Below are positions 44,938 to 56,570 of a stretch of 64,000 nucleotides of DNA, piece after piece. The notes under the pieces are model-generated. The model saw only the letters and a list, made by a program, of their open reading frames with translations, searched no databases and was not told the DNA's origin. The position numbers and the translations under genes are program-made. Origin of the DNA: Ceratorhiza oryzae-sativae (lineage: Eukaryota; Basidiomycota; Agaricomycetes; Cantharellales; Ceratobasidiaceae). The stretch is from positions 1 through 64,000 of the forward strand of contig JARWMV010000005.1 in assembly GCA_030998015.1 (NCBI GenBank), read 5' to 3'. Positions within the stretch are counted from its first letter, which is position 1. Every line of letters starts with the position of its first letter.

Positions 44938-46495
44938 ATGTGGTACGATTTCGATTACCCGATACCGAGGTTGGTAGCGAGCTGCCACTCAGCACCGAGA
45001 GCCTAGGCCACTTATCAACGCATCATCACCGCAGAGCCTATCCATGGCGTTTTACCTCTCTTTTCATCGTGCTATCGTCTGCCACAATCTTGGCGGGATT
45101 AGTTTACGCCAATTGTATGTCGTAGTCAGCGCCTTCCACAGCAATTTTCATGGATTTCCCCCAAGTGACCATTGTTGGACTCACTACATATACCCGATAC
45201 TCTCCGATTTTCCTCGAGTGGAATCCACCGTCATGGACCCAGAGACTTCAGATCGATTTAATGTGTCGGTGAATCCAGAACATATAAACGAGATATTTTG
45301 GCTCAAACATAACTTGTGCCTAAAGCCAACTACACCCAAGGCTGCGAGTCTGCAACGCTCGTCACCGGCGGGACTTATCGGACCCCTGTACGTATTCGCT
45401 CATCACGATTATTATCAACAACCCCGCGTCTTGGCCTCAAGCACACCTGACCTTCGGACTCGTAGAACAACGTATTCACGTACACAATACAGAGTTTATA
45501 CGACGTATCAAACGACGCCCTTACTTCGAACGCCAACTAGAACGGAACCGAGCTAACAAACTGTCCAGTCTCGACCATGTCGTTTTCGGCCAGCTATGTG
45601 ACCTACGAGGCTGTATTCGAGGTAGGTTAGATTTTTCGCCGTCCAAATGTATGCACCTCATTTCCGCAAACCTGAGGCTAGGCCACAGTGAACTGCTCAT
45701 TGAAAGATGATATTCAACTCGTCGCCACGACTCACTCCATCGTGCGCTCGGTTGATAGCCCAGACGCCAATGAGCATGTCTCACCACTTGTTCGCAATGT
45801 CGCCTTGTTGCTCAAGACCTTTGGAGAAGATTTCTTCGAAAACATATTCTTCAGCGGACGCGCGTATTACTTGGCTCCTAACTCAACACAACGAGTGCCC
45901 GTGACATCAATCTACAGCGTATTCCATCTCCGCTCCGATGCAACGCTGGAGTTACTTACTGCAGCAATGACTTTGCAAAACAATCTGATAAGAAAACCAA
46001 CAAGGCAAATTTCCGGAAACAGATCAGGTAATGTGGCATCGAAATGGATGTCGCGGGGATCGTATTGACTTGATATCGATCTAGCCCGTCCAGTGTTGAA
46101 TCATACGAGAACTACTGAGGGCTCTGTCCGCATCGATCCTGTCAGACCTGGGGGTTAATTCGTCTCAAAATGCATTCACGAGTAGTAAACAAGTAAATTC
46201 ACTTATTGAACCGCTCGACCACACCTGGCGAGTACCCAATAGCACCGAGGGGCTCAACGCCAACAAGGTGTTAGCGAACATGACAAACTACCATCTTCCA
46301 TTCAACTCCCTGCCGCCGAGCCACTTCAACTCTCAGTACCTTTGCCATTGCCTCTCCTGGAAGTCTCGCACAAGCATGGTCGTGGACGTCTTTGTGGCTA
46401 CTGCATCGTTGTTTGGGATATTTTGGAAGGGCTTGCACATGCTTTTGGGATATTGGGCTAAGCGCTCATCTGTCTATGGTACGTTTAAATCTTAG
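44938..46495 (+). pseudogene. Two-TM membrane protein, paralogue 1, inactivated
   Basis: Exon 1 is 44938-44969 (MWYDFDYPIP) and exon 2 is 45035-45114 (AYPWRFTSLFIVLSSATIL, a membrane segment), both the same length as in the paralogue at 49439. Exon 3 begins near 45166 (ILEWNPPSWTQRLQ-type sequence), then a Cys-containing segment (NYTQGCESATLVTGGTY). A long extracellular-looking part includes SIVRSVDSPDANEHVSPLVR, and the C-terminal membrane segment reads VVDVFVATASLFGIFWKG. At least three lesions are seen: an extra base near 45323, TAG at 45536-45538 where Tyr is expected, and a missing base near 46118 that yields TGA. Confidence 0.75.
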
Positions 46496-47739
46496 AATAA
46501 ATGCTCAAACTAAACCACCCTACTCGTTCCTTAGCCAACCACTGCAGCCGTGCCCACTGCGATGGTTTATACATCAGCCAAACCCCAACGATATTGAGCA
46601 ATTAACCGATTTGAAACGTGGCTCATACGCTGCTGTGCCTAATTGAGCCCGCTAGGGCTTCGTTCATCTTGCGCGCCTGCTCATATGATGATGATGAAAT
46701 GTATCATTTATTAGTCCCTAGCAGTCTCATACACAAGCCAAGATGCGACCCCACAAACATCGGGCTACAGATAACTTTCTCCAGATCCACCCTCAGATTC
46801 CTCCCCATCGACACCATAACCTGGGGCAGTTTTTAGGAAGGAAATTCGTGCGAGTCAGGGTTTCGGGTGCTTGGGATTCACGTGAATGAGTCATCGGCGG
46901 GGGTGGAGCATTGTGGCTATGAGTAGGTGCGAGGCAGGATATTGGTCATTAGTTGGATGAGCGCTTGGCATGTATGCACATTTCTTGATGTGAAATCCAA
47001 CGCCGCGACTCAATGAGCGATTCTTCAAATCGTACATATGTTTGATTTCGCGAACCTGTTTAGACGCTCAATCGATTTTAAATGTGCTGCGCGTAATAGG
47101 ACGGGGTCTACCACGAGCAGTCAACGCGCGTACAGCCTTTTGGAATTTCCGGGTTCTCAACTCGACCCGAAACCCCGAGCCTTCCAGTAAAGCTGACCAA
47201 CCCCTACAATCAAACAGAAACTTACATACAGTAGACTGCCAGTTACTGCTCGCTCGCAACATGCTCGCTTCGATTGATGGAGCTTTTCGGAGTGGTCAAA
47301 TACCGAGTGGCAATGCGTGGGCGCAGTAAGCGCCGGATACTGTGCTTGCTGCGTCAAGATTTTCTGTACTCCCCCTGTACTTATAAAACACGATCCAGTT
47401 TATCCAAGAAGCTGAAAGCACACTTGATCTTTACTAATTCATTTTTTTCTAAATTTCTCGTACCAATATTGTTGTGAATTCATAGGATTCCTGCGCATAC
47501 ACCTACCTTTAGAGCATACATGCTAACCAATGTCTAAGTACGTCATGCGAGAGACTCAAAATCAGCTCACTTAAGGCCGGAAGCTTGAGGTTATTGATCT
47601 CTACCAGAAACACCGTGACATGCGAATGGATGACTTCCTGCAGCTGCTTCGCAGTAAGGGCTTTACAACCATTTGTGAACAAACCATCCGTTGATATGCC
47701 CATAACGAAGACTCCATTCGTCGACATGTCAACAGCAAC
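46496..47739. other. Intergenic, no gene recognised
   Basis: This follows the dead membrane-protein copy. It may include remnants of its last exon up to about 46560. No other coding signal could be supported. Confidence 0.4.
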
Positions 47740-48502
47740 CTATCCAATGCAGACGATTGCCGAAAGTCCTCAGCTGCTCATCCAGAGGTGGAGGAGCTCG
47801 AATCTAAGATTATAGACAAATGGATAACACACTCGTAGGTATCAAAACAAAACCGCTCGAGAGAGCGCTGAACAGTCTGTATGCCGTCTAAAGAAAAGCG
47901 CGTGAAGGATGCACGTTGCACGGAAGGAGCCGGCTCGCGAGCTTAAAACGGATCAGGGGTCCGGACGTCAGGGGGGCGTAGGCTTGTCTGACGGGCAGCA
48001 AGGAGTCGGTGGGCCTTATGGGATAGTAGGCGCGAGGTGCGGTTGGATCCAGGGTTTCTCTCTCCTTTCCTCTGCACCTTTGTATGGTCTACATAAGCCA
48101 CGGGCTTGACAGACGTATAAACATGACCAAAAAAAAAAAAAAAAAAAAAAAAAAGAGGTGGAGGAGCGGTTGTGTGAGTGGATCATCAAGGCTGAGGAAC
48201 GGCAGCTACGCCTCAACGGCATGCCCATCTGATTAAAGGCAAAGAAAATTGCCAAGGAGATTGGCATTCCTCAAGGCGAGATGATTGCCTTTTCAGATGG
48301 CTGGCTCACACTTGATTCAAGCGGCGATGCGGACTAAACACTGTGCGTTCCATGGAGAGGCCGGTTCTGCTCCTATCAACACAATCGATGGACAACAACA
48401 AACCCTCCGTCAAATACTTGTAGCACAACAGGCCTGGGACGAGGTAGATGCGAAAACAATCCAGAACTGCTGGCGCCATACTGGGATTTGCCCCGAAGTC
48501 TA
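47740..48502 (+). pseudogene. pogo/Fot1-type transposase remnant lacking its catalytic domain
   Basis: Once the 356-bp insertion at 47798-48153 is skipped, the frame reads through a CENP-B-type helix-turn-helix (HPEVEE, then EWIIKAEERQLRLNGMPI, KAKKIAKEIGIP and FSDGWLT). A FHGEAGSAP motif of pogo/Tigger DNA-binding domains follows. This is joined directly to the extreme C-terminus (QQAWDEVDAKTIQNCWRHTG), so the whole DDE nuclease part is missing. TGA at 48230-48232 and a frame change near 48310 further disable it. No terminal repeats were found. Confidence 0.75.
47798..48153 (+). mobile_element. SINE-like retroposon, 356 bp, with poly(A) tail
   Basis: A 14-bp duplication AGAGGTGGAGGAGC (47784-47797 and 48154-48167) flanks the segment exactly, and a run of 25-26 A forms its 3' end. 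Both are signs of LINE-type target-primed retroposition. It has no open frame. A GGTTGGATCC at about 48042-48051 resembles a pol III B box, so a SINE is likely. A processed non-coding RNA copy is the alternative. It splits the pogo-type transposase. Confidence 0.8.
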
Positions 48503-49438
48503 GGTTTTTTCCCTTAAAACATTCGATTTTCCGTATTTTTCTGTTTCTCATATCTCTTTATGTGCCACTGGTACGAGCTGTGCTCTTATTTGTGTGTCTA
48601 TGACATCTCGTTCTATCATCTTACGGCCAAGTACAGTCGGGGCAGCAAAAGCACAAGCGCTGACAAAGCGCTGACCAACACAGAAACACTTAGGGTCCGT
48701 TGCGAAGCTGAGGCTCGCTTGGGGCCCATCAACGAGCATGTAGCGGCAGTCTACTGTATCTGGATCGAGCTAATGACGAAATCGAGGCTGTTGTCTGGAC
48801 GCACGAGAAGACTCGATTGACGTCTAGCCATGATGTGGCTGTGATGATGGCGGTTACGAGCCGCGGTCTGTACCGCATAGCTGTTCGCATGTTCAGTCGC
48901 CCACGCCACAATCTCCACCTTTGGTACAACTCCTTCCACAGCTTTCATTGCGGCTTTCATTCTATATTTGATGTATTGCCTCGTATCGTATCTACAGTAG
49001 TATAGCCCTACGGACGCTGCCTAGTATATACGCCTATGTAAATACGTTTATACTACCACCAGAATATTCATATCTCTATTGTCTACTGCGCATACATCCA
49101 ACAGAGGCAACCCGAGAATCCGAACTGCACTTTCTAGCATCCCCACTTCGGAAGTCCGTCCTTTTGCACATGTCCTCAGAGTTCGTTAAACTACCTGTAG
49201 CCCGTAGATTGTACCTGTACCTCCTTGGGAACGTTGGTGGGGTTCTGGATGTAATCGCTCGGACCTACGCCATAGGCCCACCATATTGAATTGTATGCAG
49301 GGGCTTTCAATCAATCATGCATGAGGAAAACTTGCTGCGCTGACGTTTGACAGAGGATAGCCATCGCTCGTTCCGAATAGCCTAGCTCCCTTGTGTTAAA
49401 ACACTTGGCATCTTGAACTTGCCTTCATCCTCCTCACA
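48503..49438. other. Intergenic, no gene recognised
   Basis: Short overlapping frames near 48560-48960 show no domain. Just before 49439 lies the presumed promoter of the second membrane-protein gene. Confidence 0.4.
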
Positions 49439-51127
49439 ATGCGGTTCGAGTTTGATTATCCAGTTTCGAGGTTCGTCTTCCTTGACCACAAGAATCGGAC
49501 GGACCATTTAATTAGATATATGTCTATCGTTTTAGAGCCTACCCCTGGCGTTTTACCACATTCTTCATTGTTCTCTCATCCGTTCTAGTCTTTGCGGGGC
49601 TTGTTTTTATCAACGGTGCGCTCGACGCTTCGCTTGAAACGTGATATTAACCGGTTCACAAAGTAACAAACGTTGGGGTTACACCATACAGCCGATACTC
49701 GAAAATCTTTGTTCAGGGCAAGTCGCCATCTTGGACCGATCGACTTGATGTCGATTTGATATGTTGGTGCATTTAAGCTGTTGCTCATGCTAGTTCAGCT
49801 CATTCGTGAAGTATTTGCGCTGCACAGCGAACTTCACTCAGGGCTGCGAATCAGCAACTCTTGTTACCGGCGGAACCTATCATACCCCTGTAAGCAGTCA
49901 TTCTCACGAACGAACGATGGCATAATATATCTGAGGTTCGGGCTCCCAGAATGCTGTGTTTAAGTACACAGTTCAGAGTTTATACAACGTCTTAACCGGG
50001 GTTCCTTCTTCCACAGCCAACTACAACGGAGCCAACCTGACAAGCTGCAAGGTGGATAAAGTGACACTCTCGGCCAGTTACCTTATGTATGAGGCCCTAT
50101 TTGAGGTTAGCTCACGTATTGTTAAATCGTCCCCTCGCTCATCTCACTTGCCATAGGCGACAATCAACTGCTCCCTAGCGGGCATTGAAGTCATAGCCAC
50201 GACCAACTCTATCATACGTGCCATCGATGGCTTAGAAGATAACGACCGAACGTCGCCACTCGCTCGCAACGTTTCCCTATTATTGAAAGTCTTCGGCTCA
50301 GATTTTTTCGAAAACGTACTTTACAGTGGAAAGGCGTTTTATGTGTCCCCCGACGGGGCCCAGCGGCTACCGGTGACCGCTCTATATAACGTTTTCCGTC
50401 CAGAGGTAAACGGGACAATCTCCTGGCTCGATTCAGTGATGAGTTTGTGCATGGTTCGTTGATACAGTACCCAAATCGTGAAAATTTTCGTACACAAATC
50501 AGGTAACATACATTTCGAGCTACATAGAGAATACATCGTTACGTTGACCTTCAATATAGCCCTTCCAGCGTCGAATCATGTGAGAACTACTTGAAGATTC
50601 TCGCTGCGTCTGTCCTGTCGGATTTAGGTGTCGCCTCGCCCCAAAATTTCTTGACGAGCGATGATAGAATCAAATCAGCCATCACGCTAGTTCCGCTATG
50701 GCGAGGCAACGTTACAGAGGGTACCCGAGCAAACCAGTTGCTCGCAAATATATCGGATTATAACCTTCCGTTTAGGTCTGTCCTCCCAACACAATTCAAC
50801 GTCCAGTATCTGTGTCACTACCTTTCATGGAAGTCTCTAAATAGCCTAATAATCGACGTCTTTGTCGCTACTGTCTCGCTGTTCGCAGTATTCTGGCAGG
50901 GGGTACACATGCTGTTGGGATATTGGGCAAAGAGCTCATCGGTCCAGGGTGAGTTCAAGTTTCAAACCGAAGTGATCGTCGTCGAGGATTCTGAAACATC
51001 CTTCATAGCCAACCACTGTGGTTGCATAAACTGCGAAGGTTCAGACAATCGCAGTGGAGAAAAGTTCAAACTGTGGGGTGAGCGGAAACGGAGCGTATAC
51101 CACCAGGTTTCTGGTGAGGACCGCTAG
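49439..51127 (+). CDS. Two-TM membrane protein, paralogue 2, unknown function
   Basis: Exon 1 (49439-49470, MRFEFDYPVS) and exon 2 (49536-49615, AYPWRFTTFFIVLSSVLVF, first membrane segment) match the paralogue at 44938 in length. Exon 3 starts at 49664 (GVTPYSRYSKIF) and ends near 49748. Exon 4 starts at 49794 (FVKYLRCTANFTQGCESATL). Further exons carry NYNGANLTSCKVDKVTLSAS, an ATINCSLAG segment and the C-terminal membrane segment IIDVFVATVSLFAVFWQG, followed by a Cys-containing tail to the stop at 51127. Many N-x-S/T sites suggest the central part is outside the cell or in the lumen. One base seems missing in a T-run near 50441, where the frame must change. The family resembles expanded membrane-protein families of Rhizoctonia-type fungi; its role is unknown. 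Confidence 0.6.
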
Positions 51128-51371
51128 GTGTTTTCACTTGTGGCTTCACCAGATCTGTATATTATGAGATCCGTATTTAGACATCTGACGGCGCGGTTGC
51201 CCTGTTTTTCAAATGATTCGTTTGTTTTTGTCCTGTGGATTTCAAATATGAGCCATTCCGATCGGGTCGGCGGAATTCCAGCGACCGACCTCCACAGACG
51301 AAGCCGTGTTTGGCTGTGCTCTTCGAGAGCTCTGTGCTTATAACCTGGAAGATCTGCCCATACAGAAAAAT

Positions 51372-52898
51372 ATGAAGATTTCTATACCGACCATTCCAGC
51401 TGCTCTCCTAGCTCGTGCACCCCTTCCCACCATTGCACATCGTGTCGCAGTAGAACGCGTGGTAGAATTCCTTGATGAGGGTAATACGCTAGTCGTCACT
51501 GGCGCAGGTGTGAGCGTCGACTCTGGGATCAGGGTGAGTTTTATTCATGCTTGTATGGATATGACACTCGACTGGGAAAGCTAGGCATATAGAGGAAAAT
51601 CAGGTCATTACATGAATCCGAATTACAAGTAAATACATCGCTCGAATAACCCACCTGAATTTTTCTCACAACGAATTATGTAGGCCAATTTACGTGAGCA
51701 GATAGGCTTACTAGTCCATCCACAACTGACTAGGCCAGTATCATGAACTCGTTGATCCTACCTCTCGCGGACATAGCTTCAGGCGAGTGACTCCATAATA
51801 CATCACCCACACGCGTACGGAACCCATATTTCATCTTGCACGTTCAGGCAAAGATACTGGTCTCGGTCGTATCTTGGATACCCCCAGGTTCGAGATGCCG
51901 AGCCAAACCCCACCCACTATGCCATCACAGCGCTGCAAGTGTCAGGCCACGTCCCCAGATTGATCACCCAAAACGTAGATGGATTGCATCAAAAGGCCGT
52001 GCCCCCAGAAGCGAAACCATTGGTAGGGGATCACGTATTGGAACTACACGGCACATTGCACGTGCGCTACCTCCGTCTCTCATCATCCCACTATCTTTGC
52101 TCACCCATGTCCAGGCAGTCCACTGTCGACGAAAGCACAAGATTGACCGAATGATATTCCAAGACATGCTCTCGGAGCTCAACCCGTCTTGGAAAGAGTT
52201 CATGGACGAGATGGCGCGGACCGGGACCGAGCCCCGGACGAATCCGGACGGAGACGTAGGTTTTGGCGATCTTCAGCGTCGAGCGGTGGATCAAATTTGA
52301 TTCTCAGGTTGATATTAGAGGTGTCGATTTCAGCAACTTTGTGCTCCCCGTGTGCGAAACGTGCGCGGCGGAGGGCATCCATGATGACATCGTACGTTCA
52401 GTCATACGCCTTTGGAATTGTGCCCGATCAAGCCGACACGTACAGCTCAAACCAGAAGTGGTCTTTTTCGGAGAGTCGATCGCAGAAGAGGTGAAACAAC
52501 GATCGTGCGTGTCATCTACCCTTTTTAGATGGTGCTGATGTGCCACCCACCACTCACGTGCAACGTTGTTCGTACCCAGGTTCCAGGATGTAGAATCTAG
52601 CGACCGAGTGTTGTTCGTTGGGACCACGCTGGCGACGTACTCTGCCTTTCGGTGAACACCTGATCCCCGTGCGTGCGTGAATTTTGGGCTGACACGTGAA
52701 CGTGGATTTAGGTTGCTCAAACATGCGGCAGAGTTGGGAAAACGCGTGATGTTGCTGAACATCGGCCCGACTCGGGCAGACGATGTACCCCGCGTGGAAA
52801 AAATCGAGGCCGCGAGCACCGAAGTACTCCGTGGGGTGGTTAGGGAGTTGGTGAAAGGGTGTGTATTTCCATTCTACGCTCGGGAGCTGTCATGCTGA
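51372..52898 (+). CDS. Sirtuin, class II (SIRT4-like) NAD-dependent deacylase
   Basis: Sirtuins remove acyl groups from lysines using NAD; SIRT4-type members are usually mitochondrial. Ten exons: 51372-51533, 51585-51628, 51684-51693 (10 nt), 51739-51782, 51848-52061, 52115-52255, 52308-52391, 52446-52504, 52580-52651 and 52712-52898, 338 aa with all phases consistent. Motifs: GAGVSVDSGIR at 44-54 (NAD binding), TQNVDGLH at 127-134, the catalytic His in ELHGTLH (H154), FFGES, VGTTLATYSAFR and NIGPTRAD. The zinc site shows C221-x2-C224, but only one Cys (C162) in the first pair. The intron after 51782 starts with GC (AG|GCGAGT), the only choice that keeps RQRYW in frame. Convergent with the dolichyl-diphosphatase gene 270 bp away. 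Confidence 0.92.
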
Positions 52899-53167
52899 GG
52901 GGTAATTCGGGCATGCTCCTTTTCACTCAATGTCATCCAATCGATTGTAAAGGGGTAGTGAAAAGGATAACGGGGTCATTGAAAGGCTTATCAATAGTGG
53001 CGTTGTCAAACCACAACCAGCGGACAATGAGGATAGAGCACCACGGGCAGCCGGATAGTATTTTTTATTGTCCGAGTGAATAAACCAGCACGATCCCCCT
53101 GAAAGACTCGTATTGCATCAGGAAGACGTCAAAGTAAACGGCGAAATTAAACGCACCAGAACCAGGG

Positions 53168-54285
53168 CTATAGTTCCTTTTTAATACTTTTCACCCCCTC
53201 AGTATTCTGCCCAACCCTCGACTGAGCCCATGCTTTTCTCCATACCTCATATTCATCCTCCTTTCCACCGTCCGGCCATACGGTCCAGCCGTCCCGAATC
53301 CGAGCCCACCTTGCGATAGAAGAGTCGAGGACAATTGCGCGGAGTCTGGCAATTGAGCTACCAGGTCGAAGGGCTGGCCAAAGCTCGGTAACCCCATAGT
53401 GAAGAGTGCCGGTACAGACTCCGATAATGGCACCCCATATGACCTGGTCAGGGGTGTGATATGTGAGATGATATCTGAAGGGTAGGTTAGCGTCTAAGTG
53501 TCGTTATCATGTGAGAGCGGCGAAGGGGCAGATTGAATCTAGAACGATCGGAGCCGGAATGACGTTTGGGCTCGTCGGGTGTTGTTTGTGACCGGTGTGG
53601 GGTGTGGCAAGGATTCACCTTGAATAGCAAACTGTTGCCGCCCAGACCAGTGCTCCCAAACACAAAACAAGAGTATGTATTGAGTGTTCGAGCGTGGTAT
53701 GGTTGGGAAAGCGGTGACGTGTCAATAGATGCATGATGAAAAATGAACTAAAATATCCCATGTATTGAGAGTGAGACGAGGGGAAACCGTACCCGTCACC
53801 ATGGCTAGCTGAGCCACTGTCAATAGTCGAGCGTGGGGGAAAGAGCGATACACTCACTTTCGGGTCGGCTTTCCTGTATGAGCTCCTTGAGGACCCAATT
53901 AAACGCCTCATTTGCCAGCTGGCCGGCCCACATGTTGATGATCAAAAGTTCACGAGTGTAGACCGACAGCGAAGCATAGCAAGCCTAGTCATGTATGCCG
54001 AAAATAGCGTGATTTGGATCCCGAGTCAAAGGCACCACAAAGAATCTGGGCAAATAGGCCTACCATTAATAAAATTGGGCTCAGTGTGATCAGGGCAAGC
54101 GCCAGAGATAAATGAGAATTTGAGTCATCTGTGTGAGTGTTTCGGGTGTCAGACTAGAAGTGCGAAAAATGCCCAAGGAGAGCCGAGAGAAAGGTCATAC
54201 AGACAACGTGAGTCAAGGGAAGTGAAGAGAGCGGGCCCGAAACCGAGGTTTCCATGCCGGGCAATATGCGGTTGGCGGTGCTCAT
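53168..54285 (-). CDS. DOLPP1: Dolichyl-diphosphatase (PAP2 family, CAX4/DOLPP1-like)
   Basis: The enzyme removes phosphate from dolichyl diphosphate on the lumenal side of the ER, rec recycling the lipid carrier for N-glycosylation. Five exons: 54201-54285, 54064-54128, 53858-53984, 53619-53808 and 53168-53474, giving 257 aa. All three phosphatase motifs are present: K-x6-RP at 83-91 (KELIQESRP), PSSH at 102-105 within GYGFPSSHSQYMGYF, and SR-x5-H at 155-162. WAGQLANEAFNWVLK just before motif 1 is typical of this subfamily. Hydrophobic helices (LALALITLSPILLM and HSIHTLVLCLGALVWAA) fit a multi-pass membrane protein. The start codons of this gene and of the BCS1-like gene are 294 bp apart on opposite strands and probably share a promoter region. 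Confidence 0.93.
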
Positions 54286-54579
54286 CGACAGCTGAATGTC
54301 GGGGGAGTCAGGTTCACTTCCGGCGTGATTGTCGCTGCGGGTGTTGTTTGGCCAGGGGGGCTGTCCCTGAACCCTGGTTCGCGCGCGCCTGTTTGCAGCC
54401 TACTGTGCTCAGATGAACCCAATGTTCCAAAAACACGGGCCTCATCGCATGTGTCAACCTCCCTCGGACTTATAAACGGACCTTCTCTTGACGTGATGAA
54501 TGCATATTTCCCCCATCCTCCCATTCTTTCAAGTGGCAACTTTTACTCTTCGTAAACGCTTCTGAGTCTGAGAAGGACA
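54286..54579. promoter_or_regulatory. Shared divergent promoter region of DOLPP1-like and BCS1-like genes
   Basis: 294 bp lie between the two opposed start codons. No canonical TATA box was picked out. The short spacing alone suggests a bidirectional promoter. Confidence 0.45.
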
Positions 54580-56570
54580 ATGAACTCCTGGATCGAGCAA
54601 CATAGTTTGACTCAAAACGGACCGAATCTTACGGCTTCAGCTCCAGCTTCCGTCCCCACCATGATCGACTCCACTCCGTCTGTAGCAGGCATTGGGTCTG
54701 TTCTCACCCTGCTTTTGTCATTCTCAGGCTTGAGGGACTGGCTGAAGCTCATCGTCCTTGGCGGCGCCCTCGAAACTCTTCGTCGATTTGCATCTTCGTT
54801 TTGGGACTGGGTGTTGGGAAAGTTCTTCCTCACAATTCACCTCGATGTGAGTGAGCGTCTTCTAATTTATGTTGCACCATAGTAACAACCCTCATTGTTG
54901 GGATATAGAATGATGATGTTGCTTACGATTGGCTGATGATCTGGCTCTCCCTACAACCCGCCTGGAGAAAGGCACGCGAGGTTCAGATCTCCAGCAAGGA
55001 TTATGGTCTGAACCGAAACGCTACGGTGGTTGTGCCCGGCGAGACTGATGCTGCGGGCGAGACCCGCTCGGTTGCATATTTACCAACCTATAGTGAGTTT
55101 AGGTACGAGCCCAACGGAGATTGGTATTGATGCTGTCCTTGCTCGCGTGCCTTAGACTCGACCCACAGTATGATCTACAATCGGCACTGGATGAGGGTCA
55201 CACGCACAAGGCAGGATTTAGGGGAGGGATGTACCAGAGAGAGTTTGCAAATTAGGCAAGTGAAATACACGATTATGGAGAGCAAACGTGATTTACTTTT
55301 TCGTGTTTCTTGGACAGTCTGCTGGCCCGAAACAGGGATGTCATCAACCAACTCTTACGCGAAGCAAAAGAGGCCTATACCCGCGAGGATCAGAATCGGG
55401 TGGCCATATACACATGTGATCAGTGCGTTTCCCTCGCGTTCAGCCAAGACGCGCGCTTTTTGATAGCATCGGCCTCGTGTCGTATTTTGCAGGTATAATT
55501 GCTGGCATCGATCCGCATCTCGTTCCAAGCGCCCAATGTCGTCGATTGTCCTAGACCCGGAGATAAAGGACATGATAATGGAAGACGCCAAGGACTTCAT
55601 GTCAAGCGAGACATGGTATGCTGATCGAGGTATGATAGGTCCCTTATTCCTGAAGATCTCCAAATTTAAGCTTTGACGTCGCGTCTATTCAGGCATTCCA
55701 TTCCGTCGCGGGTATCTCCTTTACGGCGCCCCAGGGAGCGGAAAGACTAGCCTCATCCACGCATTGGCTGGTGAACTCAAGCTCGATGTCTATGTTATCT
55801 CCCTTTCTCGCCGAGGTTTCGACGATGCCAAACTAAATGAGATGATCTCAGACCTTCCGCCTCGAGCGATCGCGCTTATTGAGGATATTGATGCCAGCTT
55901 TACGACGGCTGTGGGCGTGCGTGGGTCCAACTCGGCATCAAGTGTGGGTTCGGGCGGAGAGGACGGCTGTGGCGTGACTCTGGCTGGATTACTGGGCGCG
56001 ATCGATGGCGTCGCCGCTCAAGAGGGGCGATTGCTGTTCGCCACTACAAACCATATCGAGGTTCTTGATCCGGCGCTCACGCGGCCTGGTCGCATGGACG
56101 TGCACGTCGAGTTCCGATTGGCCACCAAGTGGCAAGCCAAGGAGCTTTTCAAAAGCTTCTTCCCCCCTGTACCTCCTTCTGAACTCCCTGCGGCAGATGA
56201 CCATGTCGAATACGATGAACAGGATGCCGGCTCTTCGACCTGCTCGACGCTTGTCAATACACCTCCCCGTTCCCGCACTTCGTCGGCCTCAAATCGACCC
56301 AAGTTCACGGCTTCGGGCGGACCCATCCGCACGACCCCGAAACTTTCTGCCGAGAAGGTCGAGCACCTGGCCGAGCAATTTGCCAAGGCGATACCCGAAG
56401 AGGAAGTGTCCATGGCGGCGCTCCAGGGTCATTTGATGTGCTACAAGCGACAGCCGATAGAGGCGGTGGAGTGTGCGCCTGCGTGGATCGCCAAGGAACG
56501 CGCTGCCCGAGAAGCTTCGGCTGTGGAGGGGGCCAGTATGAAAGCCGAGAGTGTATCCTCAGATGACTGA
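54580..56570 (+). CDS. BCS1: BCS1-like AAA ATPase (mitochondrial inner-membrane chaperone family)
   Basis: BCS1 inserts the Rieske Fe-S protein during assembly of respiratory complex III; basidiomycetes often have several BCS1-like paralogues whose targets are unknown. Six exons: 54580-54846, 54909-55092, 55156-55255, 55318-55422, 55493-55629 and 55693-56570, 556 aa. An N-terminal hydrophobic segment (IGSVLTLLLSFSGL, near 40-53) precedes the BCS1-specific region (HSMIYNRHWMRVTRTR). AAA motifs: Walker A GAPGSGKT at 276-283, Walker B ALIEDID at 325-331, sensor ATTN and the arginine finger in RPGRMD. A Ser-rich insertion and a ~150-residue C-terminal region follow. The intron after 55255 begins GC in a strong AG|GCAAGT context. 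Which mitochondrial substrate it serves cannot be told. Confidence 0.9.

Noticed and set aside
48129..48154. Poly(A) run as a simple microsatellite
   Set aside because: It is placed exactly at the 3' end of a segment with a 14-bp duplication, so it is read as a retroposon tail.
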